Below, piece after piece: positions 63,362-64,000 of a stretch of 64,000 nt of DNA (positions are counted from its first letter, which is position 1; each line of letters starts with the position of its first letter). Both the position numbers and the translations under genes were made by a program. Source of the stretch: Crotophaga sulcirostris (Eukaryota; Chordata; Aves; Cuculiformes; Crotophagidae); contig VYZB01000520.1 of the NCBI GenBank assembly GCA_013397455.1, positions 1 through 64,000 of the forward strand, in the 5' to 3' direction. Below the pieces are notes generated by a model. The model was not told the origin of the DNA and made no database searches. It saw nothing but the letters and a program-made list of their open reading frames with translations.

Positions 63362-64000
63362 GGTTTGGTTTAGAAGGGACCTTTAAGGGACATCTAGTCC
63401 AACTCCCCCTGAAGCAAGCAGGGGCATCTTCAACTAGATCAGGTTGCTCAAAGTCCCATCCAGACTGACCTGAATGTTTCCAGGGGTGGGGCTTTTACCA
63501 CCTCTTTGGGAAACCTGTTCCAGTGCTTCACCACCCTCACAGTAAAAAAAAATTCTGCCTTATACCTAGTCTAAATCTACCCTCTTTTAGTTTAAAACTA
63601 TTACCTGTTTTCCTACCACAACAGGCCCTGCTAAAAAGTTGTCCCCATCATTCTTGTAGGACCCCTTTTAGTATTGAAAGGCCACAATAAGGTCTCTCTG
63701 GAGCCTTCTGTTCTGCAGGTTGAACAACCCCAACTCTCTCACCATTTCTTCATAGGGGAGGTATTCCATCCCTCTGATCATTTTTGCAGTCCTCCTCATG
63801 ACTCACTCCAGCAGGTCTATGTCTTTCTTGTACTGAGGACTTCAGAGCTGGACACAGCACTCCAGGTGGGGTCTCACCAAAGCGGAGTAGAGTGGCAGAA
63901 TCACCTCCCTTGGTTTGCTGCTCACATGTCTTTTGGTGCAGCCCAGGATATGATTAAGCTTCTGGGCTGTGAGCACACATTGTCGTCTTGTGTTAAGATT
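63362..64000 (-). mobile_element. CR1 LINE 3' region, continuing off the right edge
   Basis: On the minus strand the sequence runs from inside the ORF2 C-terminal region (degenerate [12 protein letters not shown] and EEMVREL-like blocks around 63,900-63,720) through the 3' untranslated region to a 3' end near 63,362. The tail holds gaagggacctttaagg, catctagtccaactcccc and catcttcaactagatcagg as read on the plus strand, all typical of CR1. The terminal octamers are weak or missing. The tail type matches the copy ending at 36,445. The coding part is interrupted, and the 5' portion lies beyond the window. Confidence 0.93.

Noticed and set aside
1..64000. CRISPR arrays, bacterial operons, phage or plasmid modules
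   Set aside because: There are no regularly spaced direct repeats, no ribosome-binding-site-led gene clusters and no dense coding. The repeats are those of a bird genome.
1..64000. A previously undescribed biological system
   Set aside because: After reading both strands I found only decayed CR1 and LTR elements, simple repeats and AT-rich DNA without recognised genes. Nothing justified a claim of a new system.

Overview
This window looks like ordinary AT-rich, gene-poor DNA from a bird genome. The evidence is its interspersed repeats. There are nine segments of CR1 (chicken repeat 1) non-LTR retrotransposon, several ending in the degenerate 8-bp tandem repeats typical of CR1 3' ends. There are also three segments resembling solo LTRs of avian ERVL-type endogenous retroviruses. 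I recognise no host protein-coding exon, tRNA, rRNA, snoRNA, microRNA or CRISPR array. The unassigned open frames of about 60-120 codons are what chance gives in 64 kb at this base composition. Long introns and exons too short to recognise by eye cannot be excluded, so the window could be intergenic or lie inside a large intron.

Layout. Base 1-154 is the 3' tail of a plus-strand CR1. Bases 155-17,796 are unique-looking AT-rich DNA with small simple repeats and a slightly GC-richer patch near 9.2-9.5 kb. A diverged LTR lies at 17.80-18.33 kb, and a minus-strand internal CR1 fragment at 19.7-20.0 kb. A plus-strand CR1 with an internal deletion lies at 22.65-23.65 kb. A second, longer LTR-type repeat with an internal tandem array lies at 30.2-31.4 kb. 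Three CR1 copies lie between 34.4 and 41.7 kb: a roughly 2 kb plus-strand copy, a plus-strand copy with the longest open frame of the window, and a minus-strand copy. A third LTR fragment lies at 44.6-44.85 kb. A compound of two minus-strand CR1 pieces occupies 47.95-49.93 kb. From 49.93 to 63.36 kb I see no recognisable transposon. A minus-strand CR1 3' region runs off the right edge from 63.36 kb.

Function. None of the CR1 copies can encode an active protein. Each has stops, frameshifts, missing ends or internal deletions. In three copies the reverse-transcriptase (RT) catalytic segment is deleted or mutated, and in three others it survives but sits in a broken frame. The copies carry at least two 3'-tail types, so the window records more than one wave of CR1 activity. 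The LTRs retain promoter-like and poly(A)-like motifs but no viral genes.

I looked for an undescribed system and did not find one. The points most worth a second look are the head-to-tail CR1 junction near 48,998, the array inside the 30-31 kb LTR, two perfect 11-12 bp hairpins, a perfect 24-bp tandem duplication at 52.1 kb, and a weak protein-like stretch on the minus strand at 57.9-58.85 kb. All assignments rest on reading the sequence and recalling family patterns. A RepeatMasker run and a multi-bird alignment would settle most of them.
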